From Pacificispira sp033344895 (GTDB taxonomy: Bacteria > Pseudomonadota > Alphaproteobacteria > UBA8366 > Aestuariispiraceae), in assembly GCA_965229685.1 (NCBI GenBank), contig OZ245920.1, positions 744,001 to 808,000 on the forward strand: a stretch of DNA of 64,000 bases, written 5' to 3'. Positions 26,120-35,450 of this stretch are shown in pieces. Numbering within the stretch: the stretch's first letter is position 1; each line of letters begins with the position of its first letter. A program made the position numbers and the translations under genes. A model generated the notes under the pieces. It worked only from the letters and a program-made list of their open reading frames with translations, was not told the origin of the DNA and made no database searches.

Positions 26120-28018
26120 ATGGGAAAACTCGACGAAATCTATCGGCGCAGCATCGAGGATCGCGACGGTTTCTGGACCGATGCGGCGGCTGAGCTTGAG
26201 TGGATCAAGCCCTGGGAAAAGGTGCTGGACGACAGCCGTGCGCCGCATTTTTACAGCTGGTTCCCCGGTGCGGAATGCAACACCTGTTACAATGCCGTCG
26301 ACCGCCATGCCGACGGAGGACGTGGCGATCAGGACGCGATCATCTATGACAGCCCGATCACCGGGCGGCAGAAGCGCATCACCTATTCCGACCTGAGGGA
26401 CAAGGTCGCGCGCTGTGCCGGGGTGCTGAAGTCGCTGGGCATCGAGAAGGGCGACCGGGTCATCATCTACATGCCGATGATTCCGCAGGCCGCGGTTGCG
26501 ATGCTGGCCTGCGCGCGGATCGGGGCCGTTCATTCGGTCGTCTTTGGCGGCTTTGCGTCGAACGAGTTGGCGACCCGGATCAAGGACGCGCGCCCGCGGG
26601 CGATTCTGACAGCGTCCTGCGGGATAGAGCCGGGACGCATAATTCCCTATCAGCCGCTGGTGGAAGGCGCCCTCGATCTGGCGCCGGGCATTGTCGAAAG
26701 CATCGTCGTGACCCAGCGCGAAGAAGCCCGATGGGACCTGAAGGACGGCCGTGATCACGACTGGAAGTCCGCTCTGGAGGGGGCGGCCCCGGCGGCATGC
26801 GTGCCGGTCAAGGCCACCGATCCGCTCTACATCCTGTATACATCCGGCACGACGGGTCAGCCGAAAGGCGTCGTGCGCGACAATGGCGGGCACATGGTTG
26901 CCCTGAAGTGGTCGATGAAGAACATCTATGACGTCGATCCGGGGGAAATCTTCTGGGCGGCGTCGGATGTCGGATGGGTCGTGGGGCATTCCTACATCGT
27001 CTACGCGCCGTTGCTACAGGGCTGCACGACCGTCCTATTCGAGGGGAAGCCCGTTGGCACACCGGATGCCGGGACGTTCTGGCGCGTGATCGCGGAGCAT
27101 GGCGTGACGACGTTGTTCACCGCCCCGACCGCCTTCCGCGCGATCAAGAAGGAAGATCCTCGCGGCGCGCTGATCGGAGAATACGATCTGTCTAAGTTCC
27201 GCGCCCTGTTTCTGGCCGGGGAGCGCTGCGACCCGGACACACTGGCCTGGGCGCAGGAGAAGCTGAAGGTTCCGGTTATCGATCATTGGTGGCAGACGGA
27301 GACCGGCTGGCCGATGGCCTCGAACTGCATGGGGATCGAACCGTTGCCGGTCAAACCGGGGTCACCGACCCGTGCGGTTCCGGGCTACGACATCCGGGTC
27401 ATCGACGACAAGCTGAACGAGGTCCCGCGCGGGGAGATGGGGGCGATCTGCGTCAAACTGCCGATGCCGCCGAGTTGCCTGCCGACGCTGTGGAACGCGG
27501 ATCAGCGGTTCATCGACAGCTATCTGGCGGACTATCCCGGCTACTACAAGACCGGTGACGCAGGCTATATGGACGAGGATGGGTATCTCTATGTCATGTC
27601 GCGTATCGACGATGTGATCAATGTTGCCGGGCATCGCCTCTCGACGGGTGCGATGGAAGAGGTCCTTGCCTCGCATCCCGATGTCGCGGAATGCGCGGTG
27701 ATCGGGGCGGAGGACCAGTTGAAGGGCCAGTTGCCGCTGGGCTTCCTGGTGCTGAAGGCCGGGGTCGACCGCGGTGAGGACGAGATCGTGAAGGATGTGG
27801 TCAAGCTGGTCCGCGATCAGATCGGGCCGGTCGCGGCCTTCAAGAACGCAACTGTGGTCAAGCGATTACCGAAAACCCGGTCCGGCAAGATTCTGCGCGG
27901 CACGATGGCGTCCATCGCCGACGGCAAGGAATACAAGACGCCGGCGACCATCGACGATCCCGCCATCCTGGACGAGATTGCCGAAAGCCTGCAGGCGATC
28001 GGCTATCCTAAGAGGTAG
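26120..28018 (+). CDS. prpE: Propionyl-CoA synthetase (acetyl-CoA synthetase family)
   Basis: 632-aa AMP-forming short-chain acyl-CoA ligase. ATP motifs are YTSGTTGQPKGVVRDNGGH, WWQTETGWP and YKTGDAGYMDEDGY. The C-terminal catalytic and acetylation-target lysine is K590 in LPKTRSGK. The N-terminus YRRSIEDRDGFWTDAAAEL and overall length match PrpE rather than Acs (about 650 aa). ATG 26120 follows AGGGGG; an in-frame ATG 30 bases upstream is weaker. No methylcitrate genes adjoin it, so use of acetate or other short acids is also possible. Confidence 0.85.
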   Translation: MGKLDEIYRRSIEDRDGFWTDAAAELEWIKPWEKVLDDSRAPHFYSWFPGAECNTCYNAVDRHADGGRGDQDAIIYDSPITGRQKRITYSDLRDKVARCAGVLKSLGIEKGDRVIIYMPMIPQAAVAMLACARIGAVHSVVFGGFASNELATRIKDARPRAILTASCGIEPGRIIPYQPLVEGALDLAPGIVESIVVTQREEARWDLKDGRDHDWKSALEGAAPAACVPVKATDPLYILYTSGTTGQPKGVVRDNGGHMVALKWSMKNIYDVDPGEIFWAASDVGWVVGHSYIVYAPLLQGCTTVLFEGKPVGTPDAGTFWRVIAEHGVTTLFTAPTAFRAIKKEDPRGALIGEYDLSKFRALFLAGERCDPDTLAWAQEKLKVPVIDHWWQTETGWPMASNCMGIEPLPVKPGSPTRAVPGYDIRVIDDKLNEVPRGEMGAICVKLPMPPSCLPTLWNADQRFIDSYLADYPGYYKTGDAGYMDEDGYLYVMSRIDDVINVAGHRLSTGAMEEVLASHPDVAECAVIGAEDQLKGQLPLGFLVLKAGVDRGEDEIVKDVVKLVRDQIGPVAAFKNATVVKRLPKTRSGKILRGTMASIADGKEYKTPATIDDPAILDEIAESLQAIGYPKR

Positions 28019-28062
28019 TCTCGGGCGAATTTGCGGGACTTTCGGGGTGACACCCCGTCGTG

Positions 28063-29031
28063 TCAGTAGCCCCGGGCGGGGTCTACCAGGCTTTCCAATG
28101 GCGCGCCCGCGATCCAGCGTTCCAGATTGTCGCCGAAGGCGCGGGTGAGATTGACCTCCCAGCCGCTGATGCTGTCGGCCATATGGGGGGTGACGATAAC
28201 GTTCTCATGGTCCCAGAGCGGGCTGTCCTGCGGCAGAGGTTCGGTTCGGAAAACGTCCAGAATGGCCGTACCGATCTTGCCGCGGTTCAGGGCGCGCAAC
28301 AGGGCATCTTCATCGACGACGGCGCCGCGTGAGGCGTTGAGGAATATGACGCCGTCCGCCATGGCGTCGAAAGCGGCGTCATTGATGATCCCGGCAGTCT
28401 CCGGCGTCGACGCACAATGGACCGAGACGAAATCCGCGCCGTCCAGAGCCGTCAGGAGGTCTGTCGAGCCATAGACGGTGTCGACATGGTCGGTCGGCCG
28501 GGCAGTGCCGCGTGTGCCGACTGTATGCATCCCGAAATACTTCGCGTGCTGTGCCACCAGACGACCGATGCTGCCCAGGCCGACGACACAGAACTTGCGG
28601 TCGGTCAGCGGTGGCCATTCATGGCGTTCCCAGTGTTTCGCTCTCTGTTGTTTGGCATAGCGCGGCATGCCGATATTGGCGGACATATGCGCGGCGATGG
28701 TGAACTGGGCGAGGAAGGGCGCATTGACTCCGGCGGCATTCGTTACCGTCTTTGCGGCGGGGTCCCATTTCCCGATATGGTCGACGCCCGCGCCGCCATT
28801 CGACAACCATCGAACTGACGGAAAGGTGAGAAGTTCCGGAAACCGGTTCTTCGGATACGGCTCCCCGGCAATGGCAAAGATGACGGTCGGCTGGAAGCGC
28901 TCGAGAACGCCGGGAACCTTGTCCGGGTCGTCTTCGACATGGATGGCCATATCGGGAAAACGCTGCCGCAGGGGCGGGGCAATCTGATCCGGCACGCTCG
29001 TGATCACGAGCACTCTGTGGTCCGATGACAT
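28063..29031 (-). CDS. D-isomer-specific 2-hydroxyacid dehydrogenase
   Basis: 322-aa NAD(P)-dependent dehydrogenase of the D-2-hydroxyacid family (GhrA/phosphoglycerate dehydrogenase-like). The nucleotide loop is VVGLGSIGRLVAQHAKYFGM, the substrate Arg is in LNASRGAVVDEDALL, then FRTEPLPQDSPLWDHEN, and the catalytic His is in VTPHMADS. Likely reduces glyoxylate, hydroxypyruvate or a related 2-oxoacid. ATG 29031 has GAGG 7 nt upstream; a TTG four codons earlier is an alternative. Converges on prpE across 44 bp. Confidence 0.88.
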   Translation of the reverse strand: MSSDHRVLVITSVPDQIAPPLRQRFPDMAIHVEDDPDKVPGVLERFQPTVIFAIAGEPYPKNRFPELLTFPSVRWLSNGGAGVDHIGKWDPAAKTVTNAAGVNAPFLAQFTIAAHMSANIGMPRYAKQQRAKHWERHEWPPLTDRKFCVVGLGSIGRLVAQHAKYFGMHTVGTRGTARPTDHVDTVYGSTDLLTALDGADFVSVHCASTPETAGIINDAAFDAMADGVIFLNASRGAVVDEDALLRALNRGKIGTAILDVFRTEPLPQDSPLWDHENVIVTPHMADSISGWEVNLTRAFGDNLERWIAGAPLESLVDPARGY

Positions 29032-29057
29032 GGTTAGCCTCAATCCGGGGGAGGGAC

Positions 29058-29738
29058 TTAGTCCGGCGCGTATGCCTTGAGGAAAAAGGCGATCGTGTCG
29101 TCTACATGACGTTCGATTTCCTCGTCCGACGGGACATCGCCGACTCCAAGGCTCAATCGCATGTGCCAGGGCTCCTTGATCATGGCGATCAGGCGCCAGG
29201 CGGCGCGTTCCGTGTCCCGAATGTCGAGGATGCCTTTGTCGTGCTGCTCCTGCAGATAGGTACGAAGGCGGCGGATCAGCGGCTTAGGTCCGTCCTCGTG
29301 GAAACTCTGGGCCAGTTCGGGGAAACGTTCGGCTTCGGACAGGACGACCCGGAACAACCGGACACCGTCCTTCGACATCAGAATCCGCAGAAACCGGATG
29401 CAGAATGCCGTCAGAACCGGCCTGGGTGACCGATCGTCCATGCCGGCCGCGATATCCTCGTTCAACTCGACGCAGCCGTCATCGCGATCGTCCAGTACGC
29501 GTTGTCCGCCGATAATCGCGCAATGCCGGTTCATCACCGCGATGAACAGCGAGGCCTTGTCCGAAAAGTGACCGTAGACGGTTCGCTTCGACACATTCGC
29601 GTCGGCGGCGATGGCATCCATGCTGACGCTGCCATAGCCGAACTTCATGAACAGATGCGAGGCGGCATCGATGATCTGTGCCCGCTTTTCCTCGGACCTC
29701 GTCATCGGCTTTTCGTCGGTCAGGGCTTGGCCTTCCAC
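29058..29738 (-). CDS. TetR/AcrR family transcriptional regulator
   Basis: 226-aa repressor-type regulator. The N-terminal helix-turn-helix is IIDAASHLFMKFGYGSVSMDAIAADANVSKRTVYGHFSDKASLF (about 19-62), followed by a helical C-terminal ligand/dimer domain like the AefR group. GTG at 29738 has GGAG 9 nt upstream; ATG at 29705 is an alternative. Divergent from the RND-LolA-barrel operon across 249 bp containing AGTTTAC-type repeats, so it probably represses that operon and itself. Confidence 0.87.
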   Translation of the reverse strand: MEGQALTDEKPMTRSEEKRAQIIDAASHLFMKFGYGSVSMDAIAADANVSKRTVYGHFSDKASLFIAVMNRHCAIIGGQRVLDDRDDGCVELNEDIAAGMDDRSPRPVLTAFCIRFLRILMSKDGVRLFRVVLSEAERFPELAQSFHEDGPKPLIRRLRTYLQEQHDKGILDIRDTERAAWRLIAMIKEPWHMRLSLGVGDVPSDEEIERHVDDTIAFFLKAYAPD

Positions 29739-29894
29739 AGGCGTATCACTCCGTTTGTCTCACCGCGCTCCCGCAGGGGGAACAGTAAGAGGTTTATCAG
29801 ATTACTCAATGCGGCCCTCTACGATCGGCCGCCCCCGTCACAGCTAGGCGGCGCTGATATGCGGTCAAGAGTATAGGAAATTTCTTATTGAAAA

Positions 29895-29940
29895 GTAAAC
29901 TCGTCCGTGTAGTTTATATAAACGAAACCGTGCAGTTTAC
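29895..29940. promoter_or_regulatory. Clustered TetR-type operator half-sites
   Basis: Three elements lie 48-93 bp before the RND gene start. These are GTAAACT (29895-29901), the 12-bp perfect palindrome GTTTATATAAAC (29912-29923), and AGTTTAC (29934-29940). CCGTGTAGTTTA and CCGTGCAGTTTA are direct repeats 23 bp apart. This fits cooperative binding by the divergent TetR regulator. Confidence 0.6.
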
Positions 29941-29987
29941 ATCCTTGGCGCCCCCTGCGCCGTGACTTGGAAGGTAAGGAAAAGAAC

Positions 29988-32330
29988 ATGCTTGCGCGCT
30001 TCTCGGAATTCGTTCTGCGCTGGCGTTGGGCGATCGTTCTGCTGTCCCTCGTGGCAGCGTTCGGCGCAGCGGCCGGCGGCAGAAATCTCGAGTTTTCCAC
30101 CAATTACCGGGTCTTCTTCAGTGAAGACAATCCTCAGCTCCAGGCCTTTGAATCCCTGCAGCGGACCTATGTCCGGGAAGACGTCATCATGTTCGTCATC
30201 CAGCCGGAAACAGGGACGGTCTTCACGCCCGAACTGTTGTCCGGCATGCGGGACCTGACGGAAAAGTCCTGGCAGATTCCGTATTCCACCCGGGTCGACA
30301 GCCTGACGAATTTTCAAAACAGCTATGCCTCTGGGCAGGATGATTTGATCGTCGAAGATCTCGTTCCGGATGCATCGCCGCTCGACAGGGCCGACCTTGA
30401 CCGAATCGAGCGAACGGCGCTGAGCGAACCATTGCTGCTGGACCGCATTGTGTCGCCGGATTCCAGAACCGCCGCGGTATCCGTGACGGTGAACCTGCCG
30501 CTGCAGAGCGAAATGGAAGTGCCGGAGGCGATGGAATACGCCCGAATTCTGGCGGAGGAGTTTCGCGGCAATCATCCGGATGCCCGTCTCGCCATCACCG
30601 GCTCCGTCGCGCTGAACAACGCCTTTACCGAGGCAAGTCAGGCGGACATGTCGCTGCTGGTGCCGTTGATGTACGCGTCGCTGTTACTGGTCATGGCGGT
30701 TTTGCTGCGGTCGGTTACGGGCACGATTTCCACCCTGCTGGTCATTGCCCTGTCGGCGGTAACCGCCATGGGGCTGGCCGGCTGGCTGGGCATTGGCCTG
30801 ACGCCGCCTTCGGTCAGCGCGCCGACGATCATCCTGACGATCGCAATCGCGGATTCGATCCACATCCTGATCACGATGATCGGACGGATGCGGGCCGGCG
30901 ACAGCAAGTATGACGCCATTCGCGAGAGCTTGCGCATCAACTTCCAGCCGGTCTTTCTGACCAGCCTGACGACGGTCATCGGCTTCCTGTCGCTCAATTT
31001 CTCGGATGCGCCGCCTTTCCGTGACCTCGGCAACATCACCGCGATGGGCGTCACGGCCGCCTGGATCTACTCGATCCTGTTCCTGCCGGCGCTGATGGCG
31101 ATCCTGCCGATCCGGGTGAAGCCGTCGCCGGAAGGGGCCCGCACGGCGATGGACCGTTTCGCGGAATGGGTCATTGCCCACCGGACGCGACTGCTGGTCG
31201 GTACGACCGCGACCGTCGTTGTCCTGGGGGTCATGATCCCGCGGATCGAACTGAACGACCAGTTCGTGAACTATTTCGATGAATCCCTGGAATTCCGTCA
31301 GGACACGGATTTCGCCATGGATAACCTGTCCGGCATCTATCAGGCGCAATGGTCGTTGCCGGCCGGCGGGTCCGGTGCCGTCAGCGATCCCGGTTTCCTG
31401 AAGTCGACGGACGGGTTCGCGGACTGGCTTCGCGCCCGACCGGAAGTGGTTCATGTCCAGACGGTTACCGATATCTTCAAGCGCCTGAACAAGAACATGC
31501 ATGCCGATGATCCGGCTGAGTACCGATTGCCGGATGAGCGCAATCTAGCGGCGCAGTATCTGCTGCTGTTCGAGATGTCGCTGCCCTATGGTCTGGATCT
31601 GAACAACCAGATCAATGTCGACAAATCGTCGACGCGTATCGTGGCGACGCTGGAGAACATCACCACGAACGAGCTGCAGGCGCTGGACCGCGAGGCCAAG
31701 GCCTATCTGGCGGCAAACCTGCCGACCGGGGAGGCGACCGAGGCCTCGGGCCCGTTCGTGATGTTCGCCTATATCGCCGAGCGCAACATCGAAGGCATGC
31801 TGACCGGAACGTTCCTGGCGTTCCTGCTGATCTCGGCCACCCTGACGCTGGCCCTGCGCAGTATTCGCCTGGGCCTGATCAGTCTGGTGCCCAACCTGAT
31901 CCCGCCTGTCATGGCTTTCGGTGTCTGGGCGATTCTCGTCGGTGAGATCGGCATGGCGTCGTCAATCGTCACGGCAACCAGTCTTGGCATCATCGTCGAT
32001 GCGACGGTGCATTTCCTGTCGAAGTATCGCCGGGCCAGAATCGAGAAGGGCGCCAGTGCCGAAGACGCCGTCCGCTACGCCTTCTCTACCGTCGGGACGG
32101 CGCTCTGGGTCACCAGTGCGATCCTGATCGCCGGTTTCGGGGTCCTGTCTTTCAGCGCGTTCCAGATCAACTCGTCGCTGGGCATGCTGACGGCCATCAC
32201 ACTCGCCATGGCCCTGATCGCGGACTTCCTGTTGCTGCCGGCGGTACTGCTCACCTTGGATCGTGGCCGCAAACGGTCACGCGATGCGTCGATGAACGCC
32301 ACTCAACCCACCACGCAAGCTGCGGAGTAA
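29988..32330 (+). CDS. RND/MMPL family inner-membrane exporter
   Basis: 780-aa RND-superfamily transporter of the two-repeat MMPL/COG1033 type, with about 12 transmembrane helices and two large periplasmic loops (about 35-230 and 415-600). Each half contains a sterol-sensing-like helix cluster, for example TIILTIAIADSIHILITMIGRMR and SLGIIVDATVHFLSKYRRARIEKG. Such proteins use the proton gradient to export lipids or hydrophobic molecules. ATG 29988 has AAGGA upstream. The LolA-like gene starts 4 nt after the stop, followed by an outer-membrane barrel, so all three probably form one envelope-spanning route. Confidence 0.9.
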   Translation: MLARFSEFVLRWRWAIVLLSLVAAFGAAAGGRNLEFSTNYRVFFSEDNPQLQAFESLQRTYVREDVIMFVIQPETGTVFTPELLSGMRDLTEKSWQIPYSTRVDSLTNFQNSYASGQDDLIVEDLVPDASPLDRADLDRIERTALSEPLLLDRIVSPDSRTAAVSVTVNLPLQSEMEVPEAMEYARILAEEFRGNHPDARLAITGSVALNNAFTEASQADMSLLVPLMYASLLLVMAVLLRSVTGTISTLLVIALSAVTAMGLAGWLGIGLTPPSVSAPTIILTIAIADSIHILITMIGRMRAGDSKYDAIRESLRINFQPVFLTSLTTVIGFLSLNFSDAPPFRDLGNITAMGVTAAWIYSILFLPALMAILPIRVKPSPEGARTAMDRFAEWVIAHRTRLLVGTTATVVVLGVMIPRIELNDQFVNYFDESLEFRQDTDFAMDNLSGIYQAQWSLPAGGSGAVSDPGFLKSTDGFADWLRARPEVVHVQTVTDIFKRLNKNMHADDPAEYRLPDERNLAAQYLLLFEMSLPYGLDLNNQINVDKSSTRIVATLENITTNELQALDREAKAYLAANLPTGEATEASGPFVMFAYIAERNIEGMLTGTFLAFLLISATLTLALRSIRLGLISLVPNLIPPVMAFGVWAILVGEIGMASSIVTATSLGIIVDATVHFLSKYRRARIEKGASAEDAVRYAFSTVGTALWVTSAILIAGFGVLSFSAFQINSSLGMLTAITLAMALIADFLLLPAVLLTLDRGRKRSRDASMNATQPTTQAAE

Positions 32331-32334
32331 ACTC

Positions 32335-33138
32335 ATGATCAGACAGTCGCTTTTATCCGCCACGGTCGCAGCCCTTCTGACCCCGACCGCCGCCGGCATC
32401 GCCTTTGCGGCGACGCCGGAGGAACGCGGCCATGAAATTGCCGTAGAAGTCGATGCCCGGGATATCGGATTTGAAGACAGCAGGGTCGCGATGCAGATGC
32501 TGCTGAGGAACGCCGAGGGGGAAACCTCGACCCGGGAACTCTGGGTCGAGACCCTGGAGGTCCCGAATCCGGAAGAGGGTGACAAGAGCCTCACCTATTT
32601 CCTGAATCCGGGGGATATCGAGGGCACGGCATTCCTGAGCTTTACCAAGATTCTGGAGCCGGATGACCAATGGCTCTATCTGCCGGCCCTGAAACGGGTG
32701 AAGCGGATCAGTTCGTCAAACAAGTCCGGACCCTTCGTCGGCAGTGAATTCGCCTATGAGGATCTGACCAGCTTCGAAGTCGGGAAGTACGATTACAAGT
32801 ATCTCGGCGATACCGAATGCGGGGACATGACCTGCTTCATGGTCGAGCGCTATCCGCTGTACGAGGATTCCGGGTACACCCGACAGATCGCCTACATTGA
32901 CCAGGCCGAGTATCGAATTCTCAAGGTCGAGTTCTACGACCGGAAGGATTCGCTCCTGAAGACGCTCGAATCCAGCGACTGGAAGGAATATCTCGATCAG
33001 TACTGGCGCGCCCACAATCTGCATATGACCAACCATCAGACCGGCAAGGAGACCATCCTGGTCTTCCAGGATTATGAATTCCGGACGGGCGTGTCGGAGC
33101 GAAACTTCAACAAGTCGCGCCTCGACAACATCCGGTGA
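32335..33138 (+). CDS. Periplasmic outer-membrane lipoprotein-sorting (LolA-like) protein
   Basis: 267-aa exported protein with a Sec signal (about 1-25, ending GIAFAA). It belongs to the LolA-like group that accompanies COG1033 transporters. Conserved stretches include LWVETLEVPNPEEGDKSLTY, LYLPALKRVKRISSSNKSGP and FVGSEFAYEDLTSFEVGKYD. The half-barrel fold is expected to shield a lipid in the periplasm. Two cysteines in TECGDMTCF may form a disulfide. Lies 4 nt after the RND gene and 17 nt before the barrel gene. Confidence 0.88.
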   Translation: MIRQSLLSATVAALLTPTAAGIAFAATPEERGHEIAVEVDARDIGFEDSRVAMQMLLRNAEGETSTRELWVETLEVPNPEEGDKSLTYFLNPGDIEGTAFLSFTKILEPDDQWLYLPALKRVKRISSSNKSGPFVGSEFAYEDLTSFEVGKYDYKYLGDTECGDMTCFMVERYPLYEDSGYTRQIAYIDQAEYRILKVEFYDRKDSLLKTLESSDWKEYLDQYWRAHNLHMTNHQTGKETILVFQDYEFRTGVSERNFNKSRLDNIR

Positions 33139-33155
33139 GACGCGCGGGGACGGGT

Positions 33156-34370
33156 ATGCGACGCACAATATTGGGCCTGGGCGCGGCGATCGCGCTCGGG
33201 ATGCCGGCAGGTTGGGCAGGCGCGCAGGAGGCGGAGCTTTCGGGCTCCGTCTCCGCTGAACTGCGGTACTTCCCTGAAGATCCAAAATTCGCCGATCAGG
33301 ACGACCGGCATTTCGGACCGTCGATTGCGGTGGAACCGGAATTCCGGTGGGAGGGTGGTGATGCCCTGCGCCTGACGGTGATTCCCTTTCTGCGCTATGA
33401 TGCGGCCGATCCGGACGAACGGACGCATTGGGACCTTCGGGAAGCCAACCTGTACTACGAAGGCGAGACCTGGGATGTGATCGCCGGCTTGGGGAAGGTC
33501 TTCTGGGGCGTTGCGGAGTCACGGCACCTGGTCGACGTCATCAACCAGAATGACGGCGTCGAGGATATCGACGGCGAGGACAAGCTGGGCCAGCCGATGG
33601 TCAACCTGAACCTCCTGCAGGATTGGGGCACTGTCGGGCTGTTTGTGCTTCCGGGGTTCCGGGAGCGAACCTTTCCCGGCGATTCGGCACGGCTGCGCGG
33701 GGCCCTGCCGGTCGATGAGGACCAGACGCAGTATGAAAGCAGTCAGGGTCGGCGCCATGTCGACTTTGCCGCGCGCTACGCCCACTACTTCGGCAACTGG
33801 GATGTTGGTGCCAGCCATTTCCACGGTACCAGCCGTGAGCCGCGATTCATTCCGGTCTCGACGCAGGACGGTGCAGCGGTGGCTCCGGTCTATGACCAGA
33901 TCGACCAGACCGGGATCGACCTGCAGTACACAGCCGATGCCTGGCTGTGGAAATTTGAAGGTATCCGCCACAGTGGATTTCGAACCAGCGATTCGTTTTA
34001 CGCCATGGTCGGCGGTTTCGAATACACGCTCTACGGCATTGCGGACAGCGATGCGGATCTCGGTCTGCTGGCCGAGTATCTCTGGGATGGCCGGGATTCC
34101 GGCGCGCCGGCGACCCTGTTCGACCGCGATGTTTTCACCGGAATGCGTCTTGCCCTGAACGACGTACAGTCGACTGAAGGCCTGGTTGGCCTCGTCACCG
34201 ATACGCGCAATGGCGAGATGCTTTTCTTCGCCGAGGCCGAACGGCGCATCGGCGATTCCCTCAAGGCCGAACTCGAAGGCCGTTTCTTCCTCAACGCCGA
34301 TACAAATTCCCCCTCGGCGTCCCTGGAAGACGACGGGCAGGTTACCCTGCGCCTGAACTGGTACTTCTGA
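33156..34370 (+). CDS. Outer-membrane beta-barrel protein of the RND/LolA operon
   Basis: 404-aa protein with a Sec signal (MRRTILGLGAAIALGMPAGW, cleavage near AGAQ), alternating amphipathic strands throughout and a terminal phenylalanine in LRLNWYF, the outer-membrane assembly signal. It resembles the DUF1302/alginate-export style porins found with COG1033 exporters, but I do not recognise a precise family. ATG 33156 follows GGGGA; a GTG at 33135 overlapping the previous gene is possible. A strong terminator follows. Likely the outer-membrane outlet or receptor of the operon. Confidence 0.78.
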   Translation: MRRTILGLGAAIALGMPAGWAGAQEAELSGSVSAELRYFPEDPKFADQDDRHFGPSIAVEPEFRWEGGDALRLTVIPFLRYDAADPDERTHWDLREANLYYEGETWDVIAGLGKVFWGVAESRHLVDVINQNDGVEDIDGEDKLGQPMVNLNLLQDWGTVGLFVLPGFRERTFPGDSARLRGALPVDEDQTQYESSQGRRHVDFAARYAHYFGNWDVGASHFHGTSREPRFIPVSTQDGAAVAPVYDQIDQTGIDLQYTADAWLWKFEGIRHSGFRTSDSFYAMVGGFEYTLYGIADSDADLGLLAEYLWDGRDSGAPATLFDRDVFTGMRLALNDVQSTEGLVGLVTDTRNGEMLFFAEAERRIGDSLKAELEGRFFLNADTNSPSASLEDDGQVTLRLNWYF

Positions 34371-34796
34371 TCCGCGGCCTTGATCGCGGCCGGGGGTGCC
34401 GACGCCCCCGGCCGCCCTTTTCCCTTCCGACTCCCACCGCCATTCGACCGGCTGAGCGTACGGGTGGAGAATCTTCTGGTGTTCCGAAAATTTGGGTTTT
34501 TCAGAACCGCGACTCGCCACAGCTTGGCCCCGTCGGCGGCAACAAAACTTTCTTCGAAAAAGTCTTTGCGCCCGTGAATCCCCTATGGCAGTCTAAACCT
34601 AGTGCGGTGATACGGACCGATCCACCAGATATCGCGGCTAACACGACATCTGGATAGGCATGGAGAGAGGCCTAGAGCGGTGATCGTCACGGCACCGACG
34701 GCGGAGGATCCGCCGGGTCCCGGGCTCTTTGCGGCCGGCATGGAGATTTCGGGGCGGCGGGCCATCCCTTCCGCACCATCGAAGGGGAGAAGACCC
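34371..34796. other. 426-bp gap before the YbjN gene
   Basis: After a terminator (34386-34421) the gap holds no supported gene. A 6-bp inverted repeat CCAGAT/ATCTGG (34625-34630 and 34648-34653) lies about 145-170 bp before the YbjN start. An open frame that extends the YbjN protein upstream to 34680 lacks conservation-like sequence and is treated as leader. Confidence 0.5.
34386..34421 (+). terminator. Terminator of the RND/LolA/barrel operon
   Basis: 11-bp stem GCGGCCGGGGG/CCCCCGGCCGC with an 8-nt loop and a short TTTT run, 15 bp after the barrel stop codon. Confidence 0.8.
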
Positions 34797-35300
34797 ATGA
34801 CCAGTTTGCAGGTCGACCATACCGCACAGCTCGCGAATCCGCTCGATATCCTCGAAGCCATGTTCCAGGCCAATGAATGGCCTTTCGAACGGTCTGACGA
34901 CGAGGAATTGATCGTCGAGACGACCGGCGGCTGGTGCGACTACCGTCTGCTGTTCGTGTGGCGGGAAGACATGCATGCATTCTACTACACCTGCACGTTC
35001 GATCTGAAGATTCCCAGCGATCGCCGCCGTGGCGTGGCGGAACTGCTGGCGCTGATCAATGAAAAGATGTGGATGGGCCATTTCGATCTGTGTTCGGAAA
35101 GCGGTTCCCCGACCTATCGCCACACGATCCCGACGCGCGGAATGGCGGGTTTCTCCGTTGAGCAGCTGGAAGATCTGATGGATATCGCCCTGGCCGAGTG
35201 CGAGCGCTTCTATCCGGCATTCCAGTTCCTGCTCTGGGGCGGGTATCAGCCCGAGGAAGCCGTGCAGGCAGCACTGCTGGACTGTCAGGGAGAAGCCTGA
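34797..35300 (+). CDS. YbjN domain-containing protein
   Basis: 167-aa cytosolic protein of the YbjN family, whose members fold like type III secretion chaperones and affect motility or stress responses; the molecular role is unclear. Recognisable features are NPLDILEAMFQANEWPFER, the DYRLLFVWRED strand, LLALINEKMWMGHFDL and a C-terminal ECERFYPAFQFLLWGG helix. ATG 34797 has AAGGGGAG upstream. A terminator follows it, so it is monocistronic. Confidence 0.87.
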   Translation: MTSLQVDHTAQLANPLDILEAMFQANEWPFERSDDEELIVETTGGWCDYRLLFVWREDMHAFYYTCTFDLKIPSDRRRGVAELLALINEKMWMGHFDLCSESGSPTYRHTIPTRGMAGFSVEQLEDLMDIALAECERFYPAFQFLLWGGYQPEEAVQAALLDCQGEA

Positions 35301-35336
35301 CCGGTCGCGCCTGTCTCAGGCGGATCTTCTTTCCTG

Positions 35337-35367
35337 ATCCCCCGCGTTTCAGGGCGCGGGGGATTTT
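35337..35367 (+). terminator. Rho-independent terminator
   Basis: 10-bp stem ATCCCCCGCG/CGCGGGGGAT, 8-nt loop, then TTT. Closes the YbjN gene. Confidence 0.85.
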
Positions 35368-35450
35368 GCGTTCCGATGGGGCGCTTCCAAATTGACATCG
35401 GATGCCACCTATGGCGAAAGAACCCCACCATCTGATCGGGGAGTGGGCGG

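Noticed and set aside
28041..28057. Terminator between prpE and the hydroxyacid dehydrogenase
   Set aside because: CGGGGT/ACCCCG makes only a 6-bp stem and no T-run follows in either direction.
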